A stretch of 64,000 bases of DNA, taken from Morinoia aosen (taxonomy: Eukaryota; Arthropoda; Malacostraca; Amphipoda; Talitridae). A model generated the notes under the pieces. It was not told where the DNA came from, searched no databases, and saw only the letters and a program-made list of their open reading frames with translations. This document shows positions 1 through 11,950 of this stretch, one piece after another; the stretch's first letter is position 1; each line of letters opens with the position of its first letter. Both the position numbers and the translations under genes were made by a program. The DNA is taken from positions 13,518,316 through 13,582,315 of the forward strand of contig CM059568.1 in the NCBI GenBank assembly GCA_030386875.1. The letters run 5' to 3'.

Positions 1-299
1 ATTTCAAAACCATGTACATTAAATGCATTGGCTTATAACTGCTTACTCTCTATTTCGAGAGTTTTGACGAACACGCTTTTGTGTCATGATTAGCATAGTC
101 TTAATTTATGTGAAGTCATGAGATCAAACTCGTACATGGGAAAAGTAAAATTTTGTTTCATAACAGAACAGATGACAACAGTAAAATAAATTTACACATG
201 GTTTTTCACATAAATCTGTCCAATTTTCCATTCTATGCCCAAATCTGGAAACTCAAGGGAAATTCCTAATTCTCAGAAACTTTGACAATCTACGCATCA

Positions 300-1330
300 G
301 ACAAGAGGAACAAAAGTTTCATTCCAAATGACCGCTTTCAGCCAAGATGACGTCTTCTACTCACTTTTGAAACCTTGACACGGTCCTGATTACTTCTACC
401 GTTTCTAACGACTCAATAGTCTTTCAGATGTACTTCTTATGGGCCGTGAGATTGCTGCGGGGCTTTACAGTATTTTTGGCCTTGATTTGTAACCAAAAGT
501 TCTGACACAACGGGTTCAGGTCAGGTGGATTGGATGGCCCAAATCCTTTTCCCAGAATCCCACACCGTGCCTATTGAACAAGTCAGCTCTTTTGCTCGCC
601 TTGTGGACGGGAGTTGTTGAGTCTTGTTTGAATATGAATTTAAAGTCTTGGCCTTCATCCGCGTAATTTTTCTGTTTGTTACCACAACGCAACAATTTTC
701 TGCATTGACTCATACGCTGTCGGCAAAGCGATGGGTTAAAGCGTCACCATCACTCAAAACGACATCGAGGGTCATTACACTAGTTGATTTCTTCGTGGTC
801 ATCATGGAATGAACGTCTGTGCTCAAAGTGAAAATCCAGCGATCGTTACGTCTGTTGCATGCCATATCAACTTTGAAAAATTTGTACTGATAAAAAATCT
901 TGATACATACGTTGGTCTTCAACCAGTTCAAAACTGTCGTGTACTTTTCTAATCAAACTTCTTTCATCTCTTTAATTAGGAGATGATTCCTACCTTGTGC
1001 ATCAGAGGTAAGGGCAATGTCTTTGATCGCTCTGTGAATTGCCATGGCGCTGACAAACCTCTTCATAGCCAATGTCGGTTATGACACGGTTGGATTAGTT
1101 GGCTTTGAGACCAGCTAGAGAGAGAGTTTCGCAAATTTCATCTTGTCTTGGCGGCGAATGAATGGCTCTGCAGTCTTCGCAACATTCCTCAATACGCCTT
1201 CAATCATCGTTATCTCTCTGCCTGGAATACTAGCGCGATTTTGCAATACAGGCTGTACTTCGCCCGCGCGACCAAGTTCACTAATTGCTGAATGTTTCAA
1301 AACTGCTCCAACGCGTACGATGCGTAATGT
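300..1330 (-). pseudogene. Decayed Tc1/mariner-type transposase
   Basis: Minus-strand fragments between about 1330 and 510 resemble a mariner-superfamily transposase. The clearest piece (about 713-516) contains FKQDSTTPVHKA, which corresponds to the QQD-x-APxHKA block around the second catalytic aspartate, followed by a tryptophan-containing WEKDLGHP stretch like the family WPxxSPDLNP region. A second piece (931-710) has VMTLDVVLSDGD, like the family VMVxGVVxSDG block. Frame breaks and stops separate the pieces, so the element is dead. A related remnant sits at the equivalent place in copy 2, so the insertion predates the duplication. Confidence 0.75.
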
Positions 1331-1942
1331 TTATGCAACAAAGTTTGAAGGTTAAACATGGATAATTTCATGGATAATTTAGCAAAAGTGATGCACTTCA
1401 GCGTTATCAATTTTTAAAGGGATCAGAATTACTATCGTTTTCAAATTACCACGGTTTGTCTGAATGACTCTGGGCATGTTCATCGTTGTAAAATAAAATG
1501 CCATCAACAAGTAGACATATAAAAATATTCAAAATACGTTTCAACCCGTAGTTTCGATCTACAAACGTGTGACTAAGGGAAAGAAATAATACAGCTCTTT
1601 CCGCGTCAGATTCAACGGTAATAACACGATGAATTTTTCTTCGTTTTTATTTGCCACACACTGAAATCATAAAAACACTTTTGAAAGAAGCAAATCTTGT
1701 TTCTATCAATGTCATGAAGCGAGAAACAAAGCTTTGCAGTGCAAGAAAACCTTTCTAACTAAATAGTTCGACAATCATGGAAGAAATGATTGCAGCAAAA
1801 CAAGTGCACCTCATAGACAAGATCAAGTTTTGTTTTTCTTGGATGAGATTTTACAATTTTACAGAATTCAGTCCAATGTTGACCCTAGTAAAGTTTAGTT
1901 TCTTCGATCGTTAAGACGGAAAATTAAGCAAAAAATCGACGT

Positions 1943-1948
1943 TTTATA
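1943..1948 (-). terminator. Variant poly(A) signal (TATAAA) downstream of EFCR1
   Basis: The position equals the AATAAA found 3' of EFCR2 (35718-35723). Here it reads TATAAA on the minus strand, a known but weaker hexamer variant. Confidence 0.35.
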
Positions 1949-2117
1949 AGAGACACTGATTTTCATCAATGCTGATGCTCTAATGCCAAGCTTATGTCAC
2001 TATAATATAACCGTATCAATCTCGTTCATCGTTTTTCTGGCACCTGTGCAGTGGGCATTACTAGTAATTTCATTTGCTCAAAATATTTTACAGGAGTTGG
2101 GAGAATTACTGAACCTG

Positions 2118-2275
2118 TCAACACTGGATTTGACTCTGACATTGTCCGCTGCCACACATGCAACACTGGCTTCTGATGCAACGGTTTCCATTCGAGCACT
2201 GACCATCGGACGAGCAAGATGAACTCATGTCGCATTTATAACACTTGTTCTGGTAACAGCGGTCAATAGCGTTGC
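2118..2275 (-). pseudogene. Orphaned ten-cysteine tail of EFCR1
   Basis: Read on the minus strand one frame away from the EF-hand exon, this stretch has cysteines spaced C-x4-C-x2-C-x5-C-x5-C-x5-C-x4-CC, with GQCSNGNRCIRSQCC visible, and ends in TGA. It aligns with the translated tail of EFCR2. A one-base insertion and the resulting TAA at 2290 separate it from the rest of the gene. Confidence 0.65.
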
Positions 2276-2289
2276 CAAGGTCAAACCTT

Positions 2290-5200
2290 TTAAGCGAAGA
2301 TATTGGAGCGAGCTCCCAAAGACGCCCTCGAGTCCAGCCTCGCCGACCATCGGCTGAGTTCAGCGCTGCTCAGGAGGTCGTCGAGATCATCGTCAGCTTC
2401 CCTCATGAATCTCTGAAAGCAGTCCGCCCTGCAGGGTGAAAGATAGGAATACCGTCAGCAAGATTATGACATAAAGCAAGATTAGTGATATAAAACAAGG
2501 TTAGAGAGCTAGAGCAAGATTAGTGTGGTAAAGTAAAACTAATCACAAGTGATGCAATTATTTCGAAATGAAGATCATATTTACTGAGACTTTCTTAGCC
2601 CTTAACGGCTCGAAAGAAAACATGATGATAATAAAATTTACCTTGCATAAGCATACCTCACTTTCGTTTCAGGAATTGTATACTCACTTTCTATTTTACA
2701 ATGATGGAAATTAGGATTTTTGTTATCAGTGGCATGTTTATCCGCTTCAAATATGCGGGTGCGGATTGCAACTCATGAATTGCTCAGATTTTATTTATAA
2801 ATTTTACAGCATGCGAGTTATAACATCTCTTTTATTAACGATACTCTCTTCTTCGCGTTCATTTAACTTAAAATGTGAGTGAATTAGAATTCTCCAGTTC
2901 ACAAATTTAAAATGGCTTTACTTTTATTGTAATCTCTATGCTGAATGGTATTAAAATACGCCCCGCTTTGTGGCTTTTGTAACATTTCCATGTATTAGAA
3001 CTATTTGAAATTCTTTGTTTAATTTCTTCTTTCATAGTTGAGTGATTATTTTAAACACATGTTCAACCTTTCTACAAGCGACTAACTTCATTTCTTTTCA
3101 TATATGAGTGAAGTACATCCAAATAGTGTGTTAAAAAAACCCTCTACGCCCGTGAATTACCGTTGCTGGTGTGTGTAAGCACTACGCTCGCTCTGGTCGT
3201 CCGTCATTCGTTGCAGACAGTCGGAAAGTTCGAGGGAATTGAGCAAACCGTCATCGTCTAAGTCGCACGAGGGCCCGCTCAGGGTAGACGGCAGCAGATC
3301 GGTCGGGGAGTCGAGCTGCAGGTTTAGCAGCTCGTCGCTCAGGCGGGCCTTCAGCTCGTCGCATGACCCTTGCAGGGATAAACACGAAGGTTGAGAATTT
3401 GTACTCCATATTAAGACTAATGAACTTTCTATTAGATCTCGCACAATATTTCGAGAAAATTATTCGTATCAAGCATTCCTTTTAGGATCAACCGCCTGCT
3501 TTGTAAAATTTCTTCAATTCTGAAAATTTTCTTGCGGAATTGGTTGATATTATTTTATGATGTTTACTATATATAAGCGGTGATGAAAAATGTTATCTCT
3601 CTTTTTTATTTTTAGTTTTATGTGAATGGCTGGTGGTAGTAGAAGAAAACTTTTTTATTTAATATAGAGGTGAACAGAACAAACCATAACTGCAGAATAT
3701 GTTTCGATGACTGTAGACATTCTCATGAAGGATACATAACTTGGCGGAATGCGCAAGTGATAGTTGTATGACAGTTGCTATTAAAATATCGAACTCCCCT
3801 AGTAACCATCATTCGAGAAAAGTTAGAATTACCAGGTGCCCACTGCGCTGAATTTTTTCAATTCCAATTGACCCACAATTTTAGTTGACTTACATATATC
3901 TAGAAGTCTCACGATTTCAGACGGGGAGAATTAATTTCTCCAACACTAAGTCCTGTACGTACCAAAGACTGTCACTGCATGACTGAAATTGACAGACTAA
4001 ACACTTGAGCTTCTCAGTGGCCATGAGCGTGTAGTGTATTAAGTCGACGGGGTCTGCCCTCAACCGGTGGCTCCTGCTGTAGGGCCCGACTTGGTCTGCA
4101 TTTCAACTTTCAGGAGTAACCTGTCTGAATGTTACTCACTTGGAGTTCCTCTTGCTATCTGAAATGTAATTATTATACATTAAAATCAGACTAAACAATC
4201 ATGGCTTGTGTAAATTGGGAAGCATTTTCTGCGATTTTTCGTTACATTTTAGACCTTACAGTAACGTGTGTTTGCCAGAATGACTTTATGAAGGTAAAAC
4301 GATGGAAAAATTTTCAACCTCAGAAGCAAAAGGTATTCATTTTCAATTATTCATTTTAACAAAACAGCAAGATGAAATTTCAGCCGCGAAATTCAACATG
4401 GGTTACCGACGCACCATTTTTGTAACTAAGTTCATACTGCTGAATTGATTACAACTATCACTCAATTTCAATATTTACCGTTAAAATATACAACTTCGAC
4501 AATTTAACGCATTGGATTAAAATTTCACTATGATCTTGAAAATGTTCTGAATTCAGTCTCACCGTCATCGTGACGAAGCACGTGAGCAGCAACAGTTGGA
4601 CCTGTAGGGCAAGTAATGAAATCATTATTGCGGAAATGTTCTTTCTGGACAACATAATATTTCACAGCCATTAGGTATTTTTGTCAACCAAATTTGCGCT
4701 AGAAAATTATTGCAAAGAGGTAAAGTCACTTGCAAATGTAAGCGGTTCTTCTCAAAATCATTAAACTGAATACTAAATATTAAGATGGTTTCACCTTTAA
4801 ATTTATTAATTTGCCGTTATTATTGAACACAAGTTGGTTGAATTCAACAAAAATTAAATACACATACGAGACGCGTGTATGCATGCCTTCCAGCATGTTT
4901 CAACACAAGAAGACTTCGAAGCTTTTCAGCACAAAAATTATTCATCATTGTTTTAACTGACTTGCAAGGCATGAACGAACTGACGTTCAATGTTACAACA
5001 TCTAGTACATAACTATGTCCCTGTGGTTATATTTTTATAAGTTTGACACGCAGACATTGATATGATGTGCCACAAATTTCCTAGGGCATGAGACGTTTAT
5101 TATAGGGCATGAGTCATTTATTCAAATTGAATAAAATAAAGTTGAACGAAAGGAATACCACGGAATTCCGTTTGCAGCGAACAAAAATCAATCTATGAAA

Positions 5201-5360
5201 TAATTCTCACCCTGAATTGAATGTTCGACCGAAAAGATTCTCAAAAATATTAAAAGTAGAATCCCAATTCTTCAGCATAAGCTTTTAAAAGTATGGATTA
5301 CATGCAAAAGGCATCGGCTTGTATAGAGAAAATCAATGTATTAATAAAGGTTACCTTCAT
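2290..5360 (-). CDS. EFCR1: secreted two-EF-hand protein, truncated (136 aa model)
   Basis: Spliced minus-strand model. Coding exons are 5355-5360 (ATGAAG), 4563-4601 (signal peptide), 4140-4158, 3161-3368 and 2290-2428. Together they give 411 nt, an unbroken frame of 136 residues. The start reads MKVQLLLLTCFVTMT, a clear signal peptide. The 3161-3368 exon has a canonical EF-hand loop beginning DLDDDG with Glu at loop position 12. The last exon has a second loop beginning DDDLDD with Glu at 12; its position 6 is Asp where Gly is usual. The phase 2 junction between these exons (CG|G) agrees in both gene copies. Compared with EFCR2, one extra base near 2288-2292 brings a TAA into frame and cuts off the ten-cysteine tail, which still exists unread at about 2118-2275. 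It is either a shorter secreted EF-hand protein or a young pseudogene. Confidence 0.6.
3963..3974 (-). other. Possible 12-nt cassette micro-exon of EFCR1
   Basis: The sequence TGACAGTCTTTG is flanked on the minus strand by a pyrimidine-containing acceptor ending CAG and a GTACGT donor. It is phase 1 on both sides, so it adds four residues without changing frame. It is conserved at 37930-37941, but so is much of the surrounding intron. Skipping it also gives a good frame. Confidence 0.3.
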
Positions 5361-5497
5361 TCTTGCAGAACAACAAATGACTTCCTCGCAATGAATTCTG
5401 CTAAAATTAACCGCTGAAAACTTGTACCCGAAGTGAGCGCAAAAGCAAGTTGAGTGCTCGAAGTCGTCTCTGGTGCCCGGTAGCCTGGGATACCCCC

Positions 5498-5504
5498 TTT
5501 TATA
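5498..5504 (-). promoter_or_regulatory. TATA box of EFCR1
   Basis: Minus-strand TATAAAA lies 138 bases upstream of the ATGAAG start. EFCR2 has its TATA at exactly the same distance, with near-identical flanks (GCGGGTATA...GGGGG). Confidence 0.7.
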
Positions 5505-7233
5505 CCCGCGTCTGTTTGGGCAGGTGAGGGCCTGGAAACTTCGGCAGCAGTTGGGTCGTGAATATTTCAGATTTAATGCTAATTGTCCTCACATTTATTT
5601 AAAGTTTTCAAAATCAAAGGCTGTACCTACACAAAGATAGTTAGACATTTCCCAAAGAAAGAAGGAATAGTTGATATATGCACTTCACACTTTTTTAAAT
5701 GACTTATGCCGAATTGGTGTGGTTTCTTTTGTTGTGGAAGAACGCATGAACAAATCATGGGCGATCTCACTTTTTTCAATATGTTTTAAAGTTTTTAGTC
5801 CTTTAATTAACAGCAATAGATCACATAAAAAAATAAAATGGAAAGTTTCGTGAACAACTCTCAACTGTACAAAGAGGTGATCTAGAGAAATGACTGTTAG
5901 AGATTCCTTCGTGTTTAAAGGTAACTCAGTTCCATAAGTTATGGAAATTAAGCACAGAGCCAATGTAGTGATTTTCGATCGCTTTGCAAAGCAAGAGGCT
6001 ATTTTTTGCAGGCACAGTGTCAGGTACAAAGAAGAAATAGAAGGAAACGAAGTACAAAGGAGCTGAATAAAAATACACAGCAGACCATGCTGCCAAAATC
6101 TACGCGTCCCCTCCGTCAATGCACCTAATCCCACTTGATATAAAGACTGTTAGTTTGTTGGACGGTGTCTTTCAGATAATTTTTAATTCTGAAATGCCCG
6201 ATGACCGGAAGATTTCAGGGTTACAGAAAAATGCCGGTTTTCAACCCTAGGTAAACACGAAATAGAAAGCTGGCCGCTAAGATGTAAAATTGCTAATGTT
6301 GAGGAATAAATTTTTCTCTGCTTAACATGGCATACACAACATTTGACACTCCTTTGATGACGGCATTACTCATTTTCAAGCATTACTCATTTCATGCGAT
6401 TGGTCCTTCATGCATATTATTCATTTGAAAAATGATTCTACATTTCTTAGGTTTCCCTATAATGTATCAATCGCGATGGCCTGACTCGTGTACTGTTTGT
6501 ACTGAAGGCAGGTATTTGTATCAAAGGCCAAGTTCGTTGTTCACTTTCTGCGACACAAAGCGCTTCGCGGCGTGAAGCACGTATTTCTGAAGAGCGGACG
6601 GAACGGAAAGTCTTTCAAAAAATGAATTCTTTCTCCATGATGAATTGAAGGCTGAGGTTGAATTTACCATTAAGGCCCTAGCAATCAAAATTCTGACCCG
6701 AATTCTATCTTACAAATGCCATTTATCTTTAATAATAAAAAAAATCATAATAGCATTGAATAAGTAGCAATGCTGCAACGTTCGAATTAGGTAAGCAATT
6801 TTCAACGAAAATTAGTCGAAGTCAATGCCCAACCTCTACATATTATCAGTGCTAATTAAGGTGCCACAGTTATACATGCAGTAATTCAAGCGATTCTCTA
6901 CTTTAAAGCCAACATTTATGAAACCTTCAAGTCATTCAATATTGCTACCTGAAAAATTAAAGTAGACATTTGTCGTGGTGCTGCAAACAAGTTCTCAGAC
7001 TAAAGAGAGAAATATCAAGCGGGCTTAAACTAGCGACTAGAGAACCTCAAGCCACCTTTTGTCTGCTGGCAGATTCAAGCTTCTCTCACAGTGGCCATAA
7101 GTTCGCTTTTAATGTGTTTGAAAAATGTATTGTAGATTTCTAGCTAAATAGAAAAGGGTTTCCGATTCGGCTCAGCTCGTTAGGATGATTTTGAGTTGAA
7201 TTTATTTGACTTGAGCATGAATTATTTACTCAC

Positions 7234-7284
7234 CAGCCTGGTAGTGAGCTGAACGATGATTGCATGGGAACAAGCGTACTCAAT
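7234..7284 (-). CDS. Candidate 51-nt internal exon, unit A (function unknown)
   Basis: On the minus strand the segment is bounded by an acceptor ending CAACAG and a GTGAGT donor. The same length and sites occur in unit B (13583-13633) and unit C (42618-42668). One frame, phase 2 on both sides, is open in all three copies and reads roughly LSTLVPMQSSFSSLPG here. The frame in which unit C has a stop is thereby excluded. Neighbouring exons were not found, so the parent gene is unknown. Confidence 0.35.
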
Positions 7285-7729
7285 CTGTTGAACTTGTGTG
7301 GGTAATAAAAAAAATTTCAAGAAAATAAATGTCCTAATAATGACAAAGTGTTCGAGGTGTGCAATCATAAGAAGTATTTTTTTTAAGAATGAAATGAAAT
7401 AGAAAAAACAGAAATCTAAACTATAAAACAGAGTGCTCCTGATACATACGTGCAAATCAAGGATACACTTCAAGGCTGATATTAACTCATCCATCACAAA
7501 TATTCCTTTAAAGACCACTGTTTTCCTTTTACTTAAAAAAAGTTTTAGTAGGTTTATCTGAGATTACACTATCTATCGAAGGTAAAAATTGCTTTTAAAG
7601 TGAAAAATGTAACAAAATCGCAAAAAACGAGAAGCGTCCAGATGGTACACTTTTTCCAATGAAACCAAAGCTAGTATAGTGAAATATATAATGTTCCTCA
7701 GGGGCGTAGGTTAGGCAATATGTTTATGT

Positions 7730-8455
7730 GTGGGTATAATTTCCCCACTACCGCTTGGGCGTCTCTGTGGTGGCGTTGCTCTCTCAGCTTCTGAACGTAT
7801 CTTCACTGAGTGCATTAAAAACTCAAATTTGTAATGTTCTAGTAATCGTATTGCCATTGTCATTAGGGTAGGTTCATAGTGGAATACTGACATTATCCGA
7901 TTCATAGTTTAGTAGGGTTCTAAGGTTTTACATTTTTTTTCCGGAGGAGGCTTTTGCTGGTGCTGACGTTGTCGTAGCCGTGTTCCTGCAGTTCCAGCAA
8001 ATTTCTAACAGGCTAGCCTCTGCATTACATGAAAGTATCTATCTTTCCAAACCTACAAGATTAGGTAGGGTTTTAAGTAATAAATTTGAAATTGCGTAGT
8101 TAATTGTCGTATCGTTTTTTCGCTTTTACTTTCTGATTTTTCCTTTTCATAGCAGTTGAGGGGTGGAGCGAGTGCCAGAGGTGTTGAAGCGTGGTAATAC
8201 CGGATTGTCCAGCCCTTCATTGCGACGTGTTGCTCGCCCTCTGTCAGCCACCGCTAGAGGTGCCGCCCGTGATCGGAACTGGGTCTACGTGTTCTAATTC
8301 TTATTTTTGGTTGGAGCCGACTGTGCCAACTAACTATTGCTGCCTACGCTCGTTAACGTCTCGAACTCGCCACGTCTGCACCCTGGACTGCGGTCTCTGG
8401 CGGCGCCTGCTTGCTTCTGTTTCTCTAGTCTTTTTTTAACAAACGATTGTATGGG
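7730..8455. mobile_element. Unit A-specific insertion with a GC-rich segment
   Basis: Units B and C run directly from a TTAGG-like stretch into GGTCGGTCTATTTTATGC, but unit A has about 725 extra bases here. The ends carry similar words in opposite orientation (TATAATTTCCCC and GGGGATTATTTCCC), which suggests a small DNA element. Inside, a strong plus-strand acceptor (ending CATAGCAG at about 8155) precedes a GC-richer open stretch (8191-8439) that matches nothing recognised. Confidence 0.4.
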
Positions 8456-9884
8456 GATTATTTCCCATATAGGCTTGTAAGATCGGTCTATTTTATGCTA
8501 TGGAAGCTGGCACCACATGAAGGGAGACCGTTAGGTTACCTGAGCTATAGATTGACTTTCTGGGCTTATACCTTTCTCATTTACTTTGCTTTGTTATCTA
8601 TATTATGTACTTTTTCCATTTTCTAAGAAAATATTTTTATGCGTGGGGTAACCCGTGTGAGAGCACTCCTTATGCATAAAGTTTTAGGTCTGTAAAGTTC
8701 ATACTAAATCCCTTCTTTTTAAAAAAAAATTTGCATGGTATTCACATTAATAGTCTTAAATAAACGTGCGATGATAGTCTCAGTTACGGGAAAAAAAAAT
8801 TGAAATGATTAGAAAAAAATTATTTTCACCTGAAAATGTTACCAAAAATCGAAGTTTATAATCAAATAATTGATTTAGTAATCAATTAATTGATAATGCT
8901 TAATTGCAAAGCGATGTTTACATCAGTTTACTATTATTTACGGAATTGCTAATAAAATAAGTTAACGAACTCTAACGCCTTCTTGCCTGCTGGAATTGAA
9001 CCTACGTGAACTGTGCGAAAAAAATAATGGAACTCAATACGGCAACGGACTATTAAAGTAGCATCATTAAGAGAATAAAAGACATAAATTCCTCAGCCAA
9101 AGTCATATATATTTTTCTCTGCGGCCGAATAAAGCCTTTTTAAATAGCGCACGTGTTGTGAGAACAATAATTAACTTGATGTTCCTTGCCCAATTTGTCG
9201 CAGCTGAACGTTGGCGCCACAGAGCGACATTACTTCGTATTGTAATGGCTCATAATTAGCTGATAAACGCAACGAAACGAGTTTTGTACGATAATTTTAT
9301 CTCATTTTCAGTTTTAAGTAGTCATGGTACACGCTGGCTGGATGCGCCTAATCTTTACAAGTGAAAATTGCACACAACATCGATTAGCATTTTATCTGCG
9401 CAGGTGTGAGCGGTGGCAAGTGTGTCCTGAACATTTCCTCTTGACTTCGAATAATTTATCATTTTTATTAATGTATGTAAGATCTCAGGCGATAGCAACC
9501 CAAAGAACGTCGGATTCTTCTCACATGTTACGAACAAAGAACTCGAGCGACCTTGATGTTGAATTTTAAATGCATAGCTCTAATTTCCAAGTATAAGTTA
9601 TTCGAACTGTACTTTTCAATCGAAAGGACTTTCTGATTTTTTCTGACTCAGAGCAGCACGTGGGCGAATGAATTTAGTGACTACTGAAACTTTCGATCCT
9701 CTAATAGTCCAAAAACATTAATTTAAGTACCTTAATATTTAACAGAAGCTGGTGCTAATTAATCTTACTTGAAAAAAATACGTATTTAGAAATAGAAGAA
9801 ATAAGCCCATAGAAGCAGGTTTAACAAGCTTGCAAATGTAAAACATGTCTGATCATACAAAAAAACAGATGAAGGAAAACTTCA

Positions 9885-10146
9885 CTACTTTATTGACTCG
9901 AACGGCTCGAATTTCTCACAAGCCACTGCTGTAACAGCGTAAAGATGCAACATGGTAGAAATAAAGTCAACTATTGTCATCGAGACTGATATTGTCATCA
10001 GTTTTTCATAATGTGTGGGTGTCTAAGGCAAAGTTTTGGGTGTTTGATTTTGCTGATTAATTTTTTACGTATACCTTGACGAAGGTAGAAAATGATTGTT
10101 TCCTCTGTTATGAATTTGTGTGTTGGCTCTTCGATTGCTACTGCAT
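9885..10146 (-). CDS. Block E copy a: two candidate 3' exons of an unknown gene
   Basis: Minus-strand exons 10075-10146 (72 nt, acceptor TTTTTTTGTAG, donor GTATAC) and 9885-9928 (acceptor GCTGTTACAG). They join in phase 1 and end at a TAG, reading ...AVAIEEPTHKFITEET... then AVACEKFEPFESIK. The same pair occurs at 53211-53598 (open, longer tail) and at 17520-17591 plus downstream (with a stop). The splice sites and frame are kept across copies, while the end of the last exon is not. The family is not recognised. Confidence 0.4.
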
Positions 10147-10512
10147 CTACAAAAAAAGTGTCTGACCACAGTTGATGGCAATGGCAAAAAAATTTAAATA
10201 ATTAAATAATAACGTTTTGAACCGAAGATCTATACCAATTAAATTTAGGCGAAGAACTTGGAAACATATTTCATTAAAATTGTTCAAGAACTGGAAACAA
10301 GCTAATTTGAAGCAGAAGAATGGAGCAAAAAAGAATGATGCGGTAACAAAATCATTTTTGAAAGGAGACAGGAGCAAATCACCGATTGACTATTTTTTAG
10401 AGGGTAAGAACTCTGTAATTCGTGAGTTAGCTTCGTCTGTGTTCCAATAATTTGATACTTCGCTTGGTATTTTCATGAATGTATATAGCAAAGACCCCGA
10501 AAAAACATAACT

Positions 10513-10518
10513 TTTATT
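10513..10518 (-). terminator. AATAAA poly(A) signal for the 10589 exon
   Basis: Minus-strand AATAAA lies about 70 bases 3' of the TAG that ends the candidate Cys-rich peptide exon. Confidence 0.4.
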
Positions 10519-10588
10519 TTTATATGATCCGTCTTACCTATAACAAATCAAAAAATAAATCATCGAGAATGAGGATGGAGAGTGTATT

Positions 10589-10770
10589 CTAAACAATGTA
10601 CGCCATGAAGCATGAGTTGCAGAACTGAAGAAGTGCAGCTTTTCTGTTGCATCCACATGTGTCGCAGTTGTCTTCTGGGTCATCTTCTGGAGTGCGTAAC
10701 TGCAGACCTGAGACATCTGAGGTTACCTTCCATCTCTGCTGGCCTATATAGTTCACGAATATGGAACAGG
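10589..10770 (-). CDS. Candidate terminal exon of a small Cys-rich secreted peptide
   Basis: A minus-strand open frame ends at TAG 10589-10591. Its C-terminus has an acidic linker (RTPEDDPEDN) followed by cysteines spaced C-x2-C-x-C-x9-C-x2-C and a short hydrophobic end (CFMAYIV). Several AG acceptors could open the exon (after TATATAG, GCCAGCAG or CTGCAG), so the 5' edge is uncertain. An AATAAA follows 70 bases after the stop, as expected for a last exon. No signal peptide exon was found upstream. It is not a family I can name; acidic linkers before a short Cys cluster occur in many peptide precursors. Confidence 0.4.
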
Positions 10771-10799
10771 CTTTGAGTTTCAGATAAAGAATTTAAACA

Positions 10800-11950
10800 A
10801 ATTTCAGCATTTGTGTTGAATTTGATGGTCGTAATTATATTTTCGTATCCACTATTGAAGATTCCCCATTGAGCTCTTTCTTTTGTTTCATAATCTCACA
10901 AATTTCTTTCTCTGACTTACAAAAATTATATTTACAGAGGTAGGAATTCAATACGACGTTACTCTTCACAAAAAAAATGAGAGAGTCGTACAACTAGAAT
11001 ACAAGCTTATCTCAGTGATCTTTTGATACTTAGATCCAATCTCTCCGATTCCTCAGGCTCGACATCTAGGTACGGAATTGGGAGAAGCTGTGAGGCTATG
11101 CCATCATTCGCCCAGTTCTCGCTCCAACTTTGCGGCAACCCTCACGTAGGTCCCTGAGTGACACTGACTCACCAAACCGTTACGAGACAGAAGTCAATAC
11201 CCACAAGGCATGAGTAAATCGGTTACGCACCGTTAACACAGGATAATTTACAGGAGGCTAAAGTCCTGCAACGGAGGTCAGTTCCAGAGGGCACCAGTAT
11301 CCGAATCCATCATAATACATCAGGTGATTCAAACTTTGAATTGAAGTACTCCTTCTTTCTCGAGTTAGTCTTTTGTGTTTAAACATCTTTGTTAGATTTT
11401 CGAGTACGATATGAAATAATGTTAGAGTAAAAATACTATTTACACGGGGATCATCGTGCAATACACATCTCAGGGTAAAAGGAACAAATGGTTCTAATAA
11501 AATTGATGTTGAATGAATGAGCTAAAGTTATTAAGGCGAAAAATATCACACCTAAAAAATTTTCCATTAAATTCATTCAAGCAGAAAAACGAGGTTGATT
11601 TAGTTTTGTAAAAAAGTTCAGAGAAGCAAGATTGACAACGCCATGATTGCTCTGCTTAAAAGCTGCACTCTCTTATTATCCTACGTTGAAATGTGTATTC
11701 TGTTTTATTCAAGGAAAACTCTAAAAATAATTCAAACGTCGGGTTTAATGTCACCACTAATTCTTCATCAGGGTTGTCGTCGTTTCCGCAGCATAGAAGC
11801 AAATTACTCACTGTGTCATAGATAAAAATAAGAATTTGGTTAGATTATGTTAATGGGCCCAGTGTCAGCGACTTGATCACATCATATAAACAAACACAAA
11901 ATGATCATTAGATAAATTTTCGTAAAACGCGAAAATGTTCGAGAAGAAAC
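10800..11950. other. Gene-poor interval
   Basis: Nothing with support was seen. A possible minus-strand donor (GGTTTG|GTGAGT near 11170) has no convincing exon attached. Confidence 0.5.

Larger units (their letters stand above)
1..6020. repeat. Segmental duplication I, copy 1 (left end outside window)
   Basis: This block matches 33910-39960 in the same order and orientation. Both contain a mariner remnant, the EF-hand gene exons, the introns and the TATA promoter. Similarity begins at base 1, so the left edge lies outside the window, and it fades near 6020. Introns and flanks align as well as exons, so this is a genomic duplication and not retroposition. Copy 2 carries an extra insertion of about 400 bp near 36270-36690 that is absent here. 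Confidence 0.85.
6440..9850. repeat. Duplication II, unit A
   Basis: Aligns with unit B (11960-15795) and, from the middle onward, with unit C (42370-44240). The last ~870 bp also match unit D (53730-54600). Shared landmarks are a 51-nt splice-flanked exon candidate, the segment GGTCGGTCTATTTTATGCTA, an AT-rich stretch and a terminal block near 9200-9700. Unit A alone holds an insertion at about 7730-8455. No intact gene can be assigned to the unit, and whether it is a decayed gene copy or an old large repeat is unresolved. Confidence 0.7.

Noticed and set aside
3963..4072. Longer Cys-containing exon (KCLVCQFQSCSDSL) in EFCR1 intron 3
   Set aside because: Its outgoing phase does not fit the EF-hand exon, and copy 2 has a 2-base difference that destroys the frame. 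The 12-nt version or direct joining fits both copies.
5685..6134. 149-codon minus-strand open frame
   Set aside because: The corresponding region of duplication I copy 2 does not keep the frame, composition is AT-rich, and no motif or splice context supports it.
8985..9015. tRNA-like B box (reverse of GGTTCAATTCC) suggesting a tRNA or SINE, also at 14930, 43375 and 53740
   Set aside because: No convincing A box or cloverleaf was found, and the word belongs to the duplicated unit shared by A-D.
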